DNA of 64,000 nt, taken from positions 55,446,023 to 55,510,022 of the forward strand of contig QCXZ01000003.1 in NCBI GenBank assembly GCA_025024175.1. Direction: 5' to 3'. Positions 10,701 to 21,800 of the stretch are shown here, one piece after another. The notes below the pieces were generated by a model. It searched no databases and was not told where the DNA came from. It saw only the letters and a program-made list of their open reading frames with translations. The DNA comes from Rhyzopertha dominica (taxonomy: Eukaryota; Arthropoda; Insecta; Coleoptera; Bostrichidae). Within the stretch, counting starts at the first letter, position 1, and every line of letters starts with the position of its first letter. A program made the position numbers and the translations under genes.

Positions 10701-13457
10701 TTTCAGAAGAGCCCAAAAAGTAATTATTTTATTTTAAGAACATTCATTGCTGTTATTTTTGAAATCATAGAATATATTATATTTTCAACGTAATATCATT
10801 GGGTTGATTGTTTTGGCACAGCTCATTGGCATGTCCGTTGACCAAAATCAATAATTTTGTATCTGTACTAATATTATGTATTTAAAAACTATTAATTTTA
10901 TTTATTTTAAATGAAGGAGACAAATGCATAATTGTAAACACTGATAAAAAGCTATTTTAAAAACATGCTTATTATTTTATCTTTATCTGACTAAGAAAAA
11001 AATTATGTGTAATCATTTATTACTCAAAAATAATAATTTGAAACCAATTTGGGGGTAGTACTTCACATGCTACACACTTGCACTTCATTTGTATGTGATT
11101 GTTTAATTTACCGATTTTACCAAATGCCAGGCATGTGGTAAAAACTAATTTAATTGAACTTTTGATAAAACGACCCCAGTTTTAAAACATTAGATGCAAG
11201 AAAAAGTAGGTAATGGTAATATAACAACATACCCATGTATAGAATTCCAGTTTCAGGTTTCAATAACATCCTTTTAAAAAGTTTTCCTTACATTTATTTC
11301 TTTAATTTATGGGAATAGATTTTTATGCAAGTATTTTTAGTCATATCAACTTCAATCAATCTTCTTTCAGTACAATAAACTGGAGCAATTCAAAAGTGCT
11401 TAAAAATATGCAGCTTCATTATTACTACTTCAGAATTTGGTACCTACTCTATATTTAGTTTTCGCCACTTCTGTTGGTCTAATAAACAAATAACAGTTAT
11501 AAAAAATCTAATGATGTAGTCTTTGGGAGTTAATCAGTACCAATAATAAAACATTAATCTTTAATCCTACTTTCAAATTTATTTTGAAAAGTCAAAAGCC
11601 AGCATTTCAGTTACTGCGTTGCTTCTTCAGTTGCTCAACAAGTATAACTAAACTAAAAACAGTGAAACCTATGAAACATAAAGTGAATCTAGTTATAGTG
11701 GTGTGAGAAAGAGTTGGTTGTACTACATTTTTTTTTATATAAACAGTCTCTAAGGGATTCAAATTTATGTTTGTTGGCGGTATTATGTTTTTGACATTGT
11801 TTATGTTACATTTGTGACCTGTTTCAACATTATGCAATGCTAGTACCAATTTTTCTTTGTTTCCATGTAAATTTGGAAGTAGGATTGTTAATATAGTAAA
11901 TCTAACAGGGGTTAATGCCATTTTTATTTTTTCTGATGCTAACGAAGCTTAACATAGTGCATTATCGATATTTTTACTGAGCTGAAAGGCTTTAATTAGT
12001 TAGGCTGGAAATTTAAATGCTTTAATCGTATGTAATATATGCTAAAACTGCTTTTATTAATAAAGTAATTAATCTAAATCATCATATACTATAAAGTGAT
12101 ACATGCCTAACTCTTCTATCATTCATTACAGNATCTACTTACATAGCTTTGGGAAGCTATTAGTGGAGAGTTGTTAGATGCTGAACAAAGTCACCAGTGA
12201 TTAAATTGTTATTTTGTCTTTAGGGAGTCAATTCAAAATTATACATATAGTTAACGAAGCTGAAGGAATTGAATTTACGATTAGAAGTTGTTATGTAATT
12301 CAAAAACGATAGTATACCATATGTGTACTCAGAATTAATATAAAATTTTTCAATTTCTTTATCCTTTAAAATACATTCCTAGTGTTGTTTATCAAGTATT
12401 ATTACATACACAAAATGTTGTGTGGCATGCATTTCTTCTGTGCTACATTTGATCATACCTACATCGGAGGATGTAAACATTGTGTTCATTAGAACATGTG
12501 TATCAAAAAAGTTGTCTATCCATAATTCCCTTATACATTGGGTTATCTAATCAAACATAGTGGAGATCATCAAATTCTAATTAGTAAACATTTTAGTATG
12601 GGGTCATAGCAGTAGAATTAAACAAATGACATAGAAATTTATTTATTGGTGATCTTTTTTAAGTTTTCCATTTTTTATCTTTAACAACTCTTCACTATAT
12701 GTGGCATCCCAATTATCCAATTATAGTGTATCAGAGTCTAAAAATTTAATATTCTTTTTGTTTCTTATCAGTGCTCATATCAAACTACTGACATCTCTCG
12801 ATGCTAGCTGGGCAACGAATAGTAGCAATGGTCTTCATGCACTTGGTCATCCTCACTGGCTAAGATTACAGTTTGCAACAGCAAAATTATTAGATTTAGC
12901 ATTGCTGTTGCCTGCAACAAGTCTGCCTCAGTTCCAAATGTAAGTATAAAGTTTTGCCACAATACTTCTTTTATTATTAACATCTCTCTAAATATATATT
13001 TTTGATTTGAGAATTTATGTTCAAAATATTTATTTTTAAAGCTATTTTACCCATCGTTTGTCTTACAAAGTATATTTTTTTTAGGTACCGCTGGGCATTC
13101 GTGGGAGATGATGTTGCAGGTAGTACTTCAAATGAGTCCTCATCATGCTTCATTCCCCATGTTACACGAATAGCAAGCCTTATGGATATGAAATTTACTG
13201 ACACACAAATAGAGACACTACCAACAAAACAGAATGAACTGCTGTTAACAATAAACAGCATTAACCAACTAAAAGATTTGCATGGCTTTTTCAAAACTCT
13301 GAGTCTTTGTTCTAATCGACATAGAACTGAATGCAGTGGTTCTGTACAAAGTGACCATATCCTGCAGGATAAACAGATAGACAAAAAGATGATTACCATA
13401 TTGGAAAAGTTGGATAAAGTTATAGATATGGATTTCCTTGATAAGATAGTTAAGTGA
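4788..13457 (+). CDS. Dopey: Dopey/DOP1 protein, C-terminal exons (partial gene)
   Basis: This is the 3' part of a Dopey (DOP1) family gene. Dopey proteins are very large peripheral membrane proteins that act with Mon2 at the Golgi and endosomes in membrane traffic. Seven exons join in frame: 4788-4980, 5032-5208, 5266-5599, 9983-10135, 10190-10379, 12772-12939 and 13085-13457. All have GT-AG borders and together encode about 528 residues. Family-typical segments are LEQTTWLRRNLAVK, LLSSLSSYQYTRKAWKK, DNLMTHDNTTFRDLM, EQRAQLLKRLAFVIF, LLRMSPLHVTSLWP and the C-terminal LDKVIDMDFLDKIVK. The family is typically some 1,700-2,500 residues long, so the N-terminal three quarters lie to the left of position 1. 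The first exon here starts in the third base of a codon, which fits an upstream intron. Introns are 51, 57, 4,383, 54, 2,392 and 145 nt. Family assignment is strong; the split into vertebrate-type Dopey-1 or -2 does not apply. Confidence 0.95.
5691..6995. mobile_element. Tc1/mariner-size element with decayed interior
   Basis: The left end is TA plus CAGGGTGTTCATAAAA. The right end, inverted, reads TAGGATGTCCTTAAAA and is followed by TA at 6996-6997. The length (about 1.3 kb) and the TA target fit a Tc1/mariner element. No transposase segment is readable. The terminal match is imperfect, so the borders are a proposal. It lies in Dopey's large intron. Confidence 0.45.
6998..8189. repeat. Family B foldback element, copy 1
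   Basis: A large inverted-repeat element flanked by TA. The left terminus is CAGGGTGTCCTGCATTATGT; the right terminus is its diverged inverse (cccacacaatgtgggacatactg). The inversion continues for several hundred bases: for example the actctttgtctatgtg region near 7340 mirrors the acaaagagtatc region near 7805. The arms flank an AT-rich core. A second copy is at 32845-34810. The ORFs seen in the arms are shadows of the palindrome. Confidence 0.75.
8640..8852 (+). mobile_element. Broken mariner-like transposase fragment
   Basis: One frame reads EHVQSSREIFDEYSHNPKEV, then LQSFVTGNKIVAL and a stop. It matches the mariner segment just before and including the first catalytic Asp (consensus FVTGDETW), with the Asp replaced by Asn here. 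The remnant is interrupted and cannot encode a transposase. Confidence 0.55.
9073..9299 (+). pseudogene. Broken THAP zinc-finger exon
   Basis: The sequence starts with a canonical THAP beginning (CCVYGCYSNAKRQ, then VSFHYFPKK). After one frameshift and one in-frame stop it resumes in another frame with PSPYMKVCSLHFQDLDF, which supplies the last Cys and His of the C2CH finger. A splice-donor-like gtaagt follows directly at 9300. THAP domains bind DNA and occur in P-element transposases and host proteins. Here the domain is split between frames inside a Dopey intron, so it is a dead transposon exon or pseudogene. Confidence 0.7.
9690..9790 (+). mobile_element. Mariner transposase C-terminal remnant
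   Basis: A short frame RDRRFNDDKDVKTAIEVHFA, followed by TKSK and a stop, resembles the C-terminal part of mariner transposases (consensus near GGKRFxxDEEVKxAV). No flanking transposase sequence is readable in frame. Confidence 0.5.
11578..11921 (-). CDS. Possible nested antisense gene: small tail-anchored protein
   Basis: A 104-codon ORF (11607-11921) runs antisense to Dopey inside its fifth intron in this window. I do not recognise the protein. The start has a favourable context (AAAATGG), and a polyadenylation signal (AATAAA, minus strand, 11578-11583) follows 24 nt after the stop. Residues about 78-95 (FTLCFIGFTVFSLVILV) form one hydrophobic segment close to the C-terminus, followed by a basic tail, as in a tail-anchored protein. 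Against it: no introns, a short AT-rich ORF, and no visible homology. It could be a random ORF or a fragment of an old insertion. Confidence 0.3.
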
Positions 13458-14205
13458 AAATTTTGTTGTTATTACTATTATTATTCACAGTATGAAACAA
13501 CAGTCATGTGATAACCTTTAGTTTATTTAGTTTTTGCATTTCGTGTTTTGTTGAAGTTGCATCTTATGATTTTTTTCCTTTCTTCAATAAGAAGTGAACA
13601 TTGTGTGATTTTATACGTAACTACTGAAATTTTAGCATACACAATTTTATTGGCATCAAGGATTTTAGGTTGAAAAATGAGGTTTTGGTCAGTGGTTTAC
13701 TTGAAAAAAAGGCTGAAATTTACATTGTTGTAAGAACTCTATATTGATGTCAATATTTTAAATGTGATTTGTACATTATAAATGTACATATTTGTAGAAA
13801 TGTAAAAAGGATGCATAAAATTAATGTGAATATGAATAGGCGGTTCAGAAAAAAACACGTTCCTCCAAAGAAATGTTCAGTATTACAGCAGTGGTGAATT
13901 ATTGCCTCATCTGAACTTTGTGTTATACCTGCGAAATGTACAATGACTTATTTTAACTGTAATTTATTTTTATTTGTTTTCTAACGTTTCTGTTTTTTTT
14001 TATTCATTTATTGTACATATGTAAGGTGTAACTAGCATTTATAAAATGTGATTCATAATTGTGATTTTATAAAATATTTGGGATGTCCCTGCCAATTATG
14101 TTGTTGTGACTTTTAAGAGCTCTACTGTATGTAATTAACTATAATTTAACTGCATATTGCTACAGTTGAAATGTTGGGTTGAATAAAAATGAAAAGAAAA
14201 TGGCA
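13458..14205 (+). other. Dopey 3' untranslated region
   Basis: AT-rich sequence after the Dopey stop codon. A canonical AATAAA is at 14182-14187, so the mRNA probably ends near 14205. A second AATAAA lies near 14329. Confidence 0.6.
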
Positions 14206-15181
14206 TTCTCTTTACCTAATATTTCAGCTTTTTTAATATCATTTCTATAAGCGTGTAACAATAAACATTTTCATAATTGCTATAAATATAGTGAATAGCT
14301 TAATCATTTTATTATTGTATGATAACGGAATAAAAAGAGCCAATCCTGGAATTTGGCTCTAATTAACTTATACAGTTCCTAAATAGTTTAATACATCATA
14401 CACCTAATTAGTCTTTAATTCCAAACCGCTTTTGAAATTTCAGAAATAAAAATTTTGGTAAAATTGGACTAATGTAATATTCTCAGAAAAACAACCTCCT
14501 CCCATTACCACCCTATTTTTTAGGGGTAGTGGTTTTTTTAAGGAATCACTTTCTCTATTAAAATAATTGTTTGTAAATGCACCATTCAGTTATTTGCCTT
14601 TGGCCTCTATAAAAATTGACTTAGGGTTTTGTAGTATATTAATAAGTGTTATAACCATATTACGTGCAAATTGTTTCAATTTCATCATTAACATTTAAAG
14701 AAGATTTCTAAAAATACTATTTTCATTTTCCAAGGGCTAAACTGTATACAGTTGTAGATAAAGCATAGAATTCAATTTGTCTACAATGGACCATATTACA
14801 CAAATATTTATGGTGTAATATATAATACCCTCTGTTATGTTGCTATAGATACACATATAACATATAATAAGTGTAGATAAAATAATTGTTTTGTAGAACA
14901 ATCAGATCTTTTTAAAGAAAATTTCAAATCAAGCGCTATGCTATAATGCCAGGTGACAAAAAACTGCACTGATCTCAAAAACTGAATACAAATGTGCTAG
15001 GAGGTGAACAAATTAGAAATTAATGTCTATTGTTGACATGAAATGTTTTGACCAGGCCAGGCCTTGTGTATTGTGTATCTTCACATATACATAATATAAT
15101 GTAATAAGAAGAAAAATAACAATCAGGTGGCTTATTGGCAAACCAGCAAGGACAGCCTTCATGAAACAAGCCCCGATTAAT
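14206..15181. other. Intergenic sequence between Dopey and TMC, nothing recognised
   Basis: AT-rich DNA with only short chance ORFs. I see no RNA gene, no transposon end and no conserved coding segment. Confidence 0.4.
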
Positions 15182-15470
15182 AATAAATCATGCTCAAGAA
15201 TCATTTTGGCTATTTGTGTCTGTAACGTTTATTAATGAGTTCATTAGATCATTTTACTTTTCATTTTCAATGATTTATATCGATTGTGTCTAAAAAAGGA
15301 CTTCGATTAGCTGAAATTTAATGAACCCAAATTTCGAATAAATCGTGATCAATAATCATTTTGGCTATTTGTGTCTGTAACGTTTATCAATGAGTTCGTT
15401 GATCTATTTTATTTTTCATTGTGTTTCTAAAAAAGACGTAAATTATTTGAAATTATGATTTCTAGTACAT
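15182..15470. repeat. Tandem duplication, 155-bp period
   Basis: The stretch containing ATCATTTTGGCTATTTGTGT occurs twice, beginning at 15182 and at 15337, and is followed each time by similar sequence (tgtaacgttta, aatgagttc). The second copy is shorter and diverged. It ends about 370 bp upstream of the TMC start codon, so it may lie in that gene's promoter region. A CACGTG E-box-like hexamer is at 15524-15529. Confidence 0.7.
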
Positions 15471-15839
15471 TTTTGATGGAATGTTTGGCAACACTTGTTA
15501 CATGTCCTCGCGGTGTCATTTGTCACGTGTCAACGTCAACGTACTTGACTTTTTGTTTTAATGTGGTTTTATTCAAGCTGTCATTGTGTATTGTGTCACG
15601 GAACGTATACATTCTCACTCTCCTATCTCTTGTTTGGCCAAGTATGAAACTAACAATTTATTATAATTGTTCAAAAATTATGGAGCGTTTCCGAGAGTTT
15701 GTTATCTAATCAACTCTTCATTATCCTATCAAATTATTTGCACTTGAACTGCGCATCCTTTACTTTTGCAGCTGTGAGCAATGTACTTGCTGAAAGAGGT
15801 GTATTAAGATAAGAATAAAAACATTTTGCTGCCAGAAGG

Positions 15840-18800
15840 ATGTCCGGTGGCGGTAGCAAGAAATCCAAGCCCTCGAGGGGGCAAGGATGGGAAGAAGCAG
15901 GAGCAGAATTTTATCAAGAAAGTTACCCAACTGATGCTGAATTTGATGTCTTACAAAGGGATCCGAAGCACTTGGCTACTCTCTTACCTAGCAAACAAAC
16001 TAGAGGTCAGTCTACTCTTTAGACATTTACAGGATATAACAAACTTTTAAATTCATGATTACATAATACATTGGCTGACCATTTATTGTTATCTTAATAC
16101 AAAATAGTATAGCATTCTAAATCTTCCTACAGTATTTATCAACTCAGTTGTCATTATATTTTGCTACCCTGATGATATTTTCAATTTCTTCTTTTAAAAC
16201 AATTTTTTTAATTACTTTTATTTTAGCTACTACGATTAGAATTAGACCAACTGATACAAGAACATTTCGAAGACAAACATCATCTAGATCTAGGAGGGAG
16301 TCCACAGTTCACAGAGGGGCTTCAGCTACTGTAGATGTTCAGATGTCAATGATGCCTGATTTGTCTCAGGATATATCGACTGAACAGACGACATGGGAAG
16401 AAATCATGAGAATTAAAGCTATGCCTGTGCCTATGGTCCAAAAAAGAGAAATGAAAGCTAAAATACTGGTAGGTTTAAAAATAACTTCCTATTATCAATC
16501 TGAGTCATACAGTATTAACAAAAGAATTTTTATTCTGATCTTATCATTTGAATGTTTTGAAGANCTGCAATAATAACTTATTTTTGGTCCAAGTTTTATG
16601 ACTTTATTGTATTAAATCACTTGAGTATGAGACATACAGTTAGTACCTACTCCAGGATGTTTGTTATAGGGTACTGACTTTATACAATATTCTTCATAAA
16701 TGTTGGTATAAATTTAATTAGGCTTCATTCTGTCGTTGACTTACCTGATACCATGAGTTTTTCCTATAGTTTTCATTTACGGTGTACCGTTTTTTATTAA
16801 CATATCAAGAGATCATTTTGAGAATCCTTAAAGACAATCAGAAATTAACACTGTAGTAAATGAATGTAATAAACAGCTGCACTTTATTGTATATGACAAT
16901 ATGAATTTAAAATAGTTAGTTTTGAAGTACTTGGATTTTGCCTTGACATAAAAACTAACAGTGGCAATGCTATACTGCAAAGTTGGGTTACAGTCTGTCG
17001 TCATGATTCCTGACCATTGATTTGCCTAAGTTCTGATTTACTTATGTGTAAATAGGACCATTCTACATATGTAATTGTTCATTAGCATTAAATAAACTGT
17101 GCACACTTTTTGACATTGTATTATATCTTATCATAGCATTTTAATTGCTATGATGTGAAGTGCCTGTACATGGATATGCACTTAGATAAGGTTAGTCAGC
17201 ACTTCAATGCAATTATTGTAAAAAAGTGGGTGTATATGAATTTACCAAAACCAATAAAAGTAATTTGCAGTGATTTATAACAAAGTTATATACAAGTGCA
17301 TTTCTAATCAACTCATTGCATTTGTTTAATAAGGAGTACAACTTTTTCTACTTCTTTATCAGTAAATTGCTAATAATGCACTGTGTACTTCGTCACCACA
17401 CTAACGCCCCGTTGCACAAAGCGTGGTTAACCAGACCCCCTGGTTAACACGCGGTCAACGGGTAGTTGTCATGGAATTGGTTCTTTTTAAGCATTCCTCA
17501 TTGGTGCTGCTTATGGCAACGGCTTGTTAACAGCGTGTTAACCAGGGGGTCTGGTTAACCACGTTTTGTGCAATGGGGCCACAGTGTTAGGTACTGACTA
17601 GCATGTATTTTTTTTTATTATCCCATTTCAAATAATTGTTAGAAATATTACAAGAAATAGTTAATGTTTGTACTTCATTTTCTCTTGGTTGAAGATTCTG
17701 CCATTTGAAATGTATTTACTTATATCTAAATAACAGAGAAATAAAATTAAAACATTCCAGTTATTGTAAGTAATTGTAAAAAATTATATCCAATGAACCC
17801 CATTTTCGAAGTTGATCTGACGTCTGTCAATATTTTGTTATTACTGTCATTTACTGTCATGTACTATTTGCTGTTGCCGAAAAAAGGCAATATAAAATTA
17901 TAAAAATATAGGCATCATTTAGAAAAAGTATAGTACATTATTCCAGTTGCAAGGCAATTACGCACTCTTGGAATTGCTCATAGACAAACTTTTCACTTCT
18001 GTGTAATATGCTTCTTACAACTCTCGTTACGTAATATACTATTTTAATACATGATACACTGATATTGTAGTGAATTACCACTTCAGAAATAAGAGTAAAT
18101 AATAATAATTACTTGTATCAAAAAACATCCGACCTGGCTCAATTTTTGTATGGTCTTTATTTTGACGCATATACTATGCGAGGAAAACATTTAACAGGAG
18201 AAGAAAATTGGCAAATAATTTTTATGTTTATTTTTATAATTATTAGTTTGATCCAAATATAAACTGTAGCTTGTAAAATTAACTATAAACAAGTCTCTTG
18301 ACTTCTTCCCATTGCCGACCATGTCCTAAATGATTTGAATTATATTATGATTATTCTCGAATAAGTGAAATATTAATCTCTGGGAGAACTTTTATGGAGC
18401 ATATCTCCAAATTTTAAATTTCTTTTTGTTGATGTTAATGCCACTGACATTTTTTTAAATGGTGGTAACCTTTAATTTTTTCACTAGATATTAATAAGTC
18501 GATCATACCGAGTAAATGGGGTTTATTAATGTTCAGCATTTATTTATGTATACCATAAATGTGAACCACATATCTTTGTTTTTTAAAATACATATACACA
18601 AAATGTTAATTATGCTTAATAAGGTGGGAAAAACAGTGTAGTATAAACAATGCTTATGGGCCTAGACCTAATGGGGGCTTTGCTACAACTGGCTACTATT
18701 AATTAATTTATTAGCAATACTGCTTAATTACACATATCTACAAGTCTAATCTAAATATTAAATAAACACTAGAAATGTCACCTATTTAGCACAGACCGTA

Positions 18801-21800
18801 TTTAAACGCTTGGTCTGGTTTGACCAAATGCCAGATATTTTGCACAACTACTATTTTTTGAGATTTTAGTTGAAATGAAAAGCATTTATCATTTTACGCA
18901 CCCTTTTTAATGATTTCCAATCTTAATGTGGTTTATTATTAGCCATAATTGTGTTTATAAAAACTTATTTTGAATCTGAGGTTTGGGTCCTGATGCTTTA
19001 ATATAAAAAAACATACAATTTTTTTTAAATGTTGATCATTGAGAAAATCAAACTTGAATTTTTAAATTTTTTACAATAAATAAATTTCCTTCATTTATAA
19101 ATATTAAGTGACTGAAAAGAATGTATATATTTTTAAATATGTATGAAAGACTTTCATTGGAAAAAGTTTAGCGCTTTTTCCTTGTACCCTCAAGATGCAT
19201 TTAATTTCAAGTACATGTTGTTCATCGTTAGGCCAAGACCTATTCAATGAGCCTGATCCTTTGAGACATTGATGAGCTATAAGTATGACAGACATCAGAC
19301 AGACAAGGTGTGAACAATAAGTCTTTGGAAAATACGCTAAAAAAGCTTACTGTTGTATCTGTAATGAAAGCATCGATTTATTGCAAATATTTGAATGAAT
19401 TCAGCCAAGAAGGGCGTTGCTAATTAGGAACCACTAACTGACAAAAATCTATTCAAGCAAAAATTAGTCACAACTTTATAAATAAGCAAAATATGAAAAA
19501 AAAAATGTTGAGTACAAATTTGTAGAGGACACTTTTTCCTTGAAAAATGATCCTGACCATTTTTTTATTATTGGAGTACATGGCTGCTATAATTGAAGAA
19601 CAAATACAATCCCTAAACTCAAGATGGCGGGAAAGGTGTAGCGGGTAGTTGAAAACCGATATTTAACCTTTCCATGAGGTACTCTATCAATAGAGGAAAT
19701 ACCACCCTTCTCAGTGAATTGCAGTGTTTTCTTCACTGAAATAATTATAATTTTATACTTGGTAACACATTTTTTAATGTGGGATATCTTCTATTATCAT
19801 TATTGTATATAAGAAACAGTTGATAAAAGAAAGTTAAGATACATTGTACAAACCTTACAAACTACAATTTATATCTCAAGAACTAACTAAATACTGATAG
19901 TTTTTATGAATAAACACAATATTTTTATTTTTCCCCACCCATCTTTTGTCATACATTAATGTGGGAACTTTTAACACTTTATTGGAACCTGAAAGTAAAA
20001 GTCCTTAGAAAAATTTTGCCAGGTGGGAAATTTTAAATTACTCGAAACAGTACTTTCTGGACTAATATAGCTTTATAATTTTTACTTTAAAGATTTTTTG
20101 GTTAATAGTCATTTATGTGACATTATGTTAACACCTGGTAAAACAGACCAGTAGCTACTCCATATTTTTTTTCATATACTGAGGCAAGTTCCACTCAATT
20201 TAATCCAGTGGCAATAATAATAAATGATAATAATTCCTGCCACTCATAAATTTCCTCAAGTAAAACTAACTACTGTGGAGTCGAAATCCAGTGGTCATTT
20301 CATTTTTGAGTCATTAATAATTGCAGTAAGGATAGTAAGGAACATTTTATGTGACAGTTGTTCTTAAGGCCTTTATTTAAAAAGCGGAACTGTCTTGCCC
20401 AATTGGGTATTTGTCATGTATTTATATTATATTAAATTGCATATTAATAGGTAGCATCTAATCCACAAAACATCTGTGACAGCTTATAAATTCGAAAAAA
20501 TGTATCGTAAGGTGTATTTTTAATATTGAAAATGTGAATATTTAAAGGGACCGCCAAAACGCGAACATATTGGCCGTAACGTCAGGTGTCTTGTAAATGG
20601 CCGCTTGTTTATATCTGGAGTCAGCGCATCACGCGTCAGCCTCAGCCTGTCAATTTATCAGTTTGTTGTTTGCATTCATTTTGTGACAAGCGAATTAAAA
20701 TACTTATGAGTTATGACTTCTGTAGGCATGTTCATTGTTATGGAATTTGTGTACAGCGATGAGCGGTTGAACGTGGCGAAGATGAGGAACGTAAAAGCAA
20801 CAGCATAAGTGAACTTTTTATCAAATTAACGTAGCATTGATAATTTGATCACAGTGGGTTGTTGGAAACATACTATTTGTAAACATAAAAATGTAAGAAT
20901 CAAAAACGTACTCTAAACTTGACATTTATTTTAGAGGTCAGAATAAATATAAATTGCCATATATATTCTGGGCTCTTGCGGCTCGTTTCCGGTCTGGCTA
21001 ACAGTCGAATATATGGGTAACAACGTCGTTTTTATTATAACATTTCCCTCTATCAACTTAAAACTCATATAATTTTTCATATCCTCTTCAAGTTATAACA
21101 AAATGGAAACTGAATAGTAAACACTTATAACCCCAAAAAGACTAATAAAACGTACTGTAAGAATTAAGATGATCTTCACCACAGAAAAACAAACTTTGCA
21201 ATTTCGGCATATCACGTCTAGAGACCTTAAACAACTTTTTCAAACGTTCATAATCTCGAGGAAAGGTTACAAAAATTTTGTTAGCTGTACTGAGTGAAGT
21301 ACTTTTATAACCATGTACAAAACAACACTTATTTTGTTTTTCATACATAATAGATGCTTGTTAAACTACACAAATCACTTTTTGGTGCGACCTCTTACAC
21401 CGTCCTTTCAATAAACACCACACAAAAGCTTTTCCAATACAAGAATGATACTACACCGTTAAACAGCACGCTCCTCGGTAATGTTTACATGACACTTGAC
21501 GTCACGAGTTGAATAACCTTGAATAGAAGCGTTTTGGCGGTGACTCCTAAGATTCGAATTTCAGACCCGAAATTCTCTACCTACAAATATATTTTTTGTT
21601 TTTTCAACATGGCGTACGATATATATAGATATAGATTCATTTTACGTAATTTTCAAAAACAGTGATAATACCCAATTGGAACAAATGATCACTTTATTGA
21701 TGAATTCTTAATTACTTGGATAATATCACACCTAATGAAATTATTTTTTTTAAGAATGAGCCCAACCTGATACTTCAAGGCTTAGAACAGCTCAAGTGGA

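Noticed and set aside
15455..15709. 84-codon ORF upstream of TMC
   Set aside because: No homology, no splice link to the TMC frame, and position in the likely promoter region; treated as chance.
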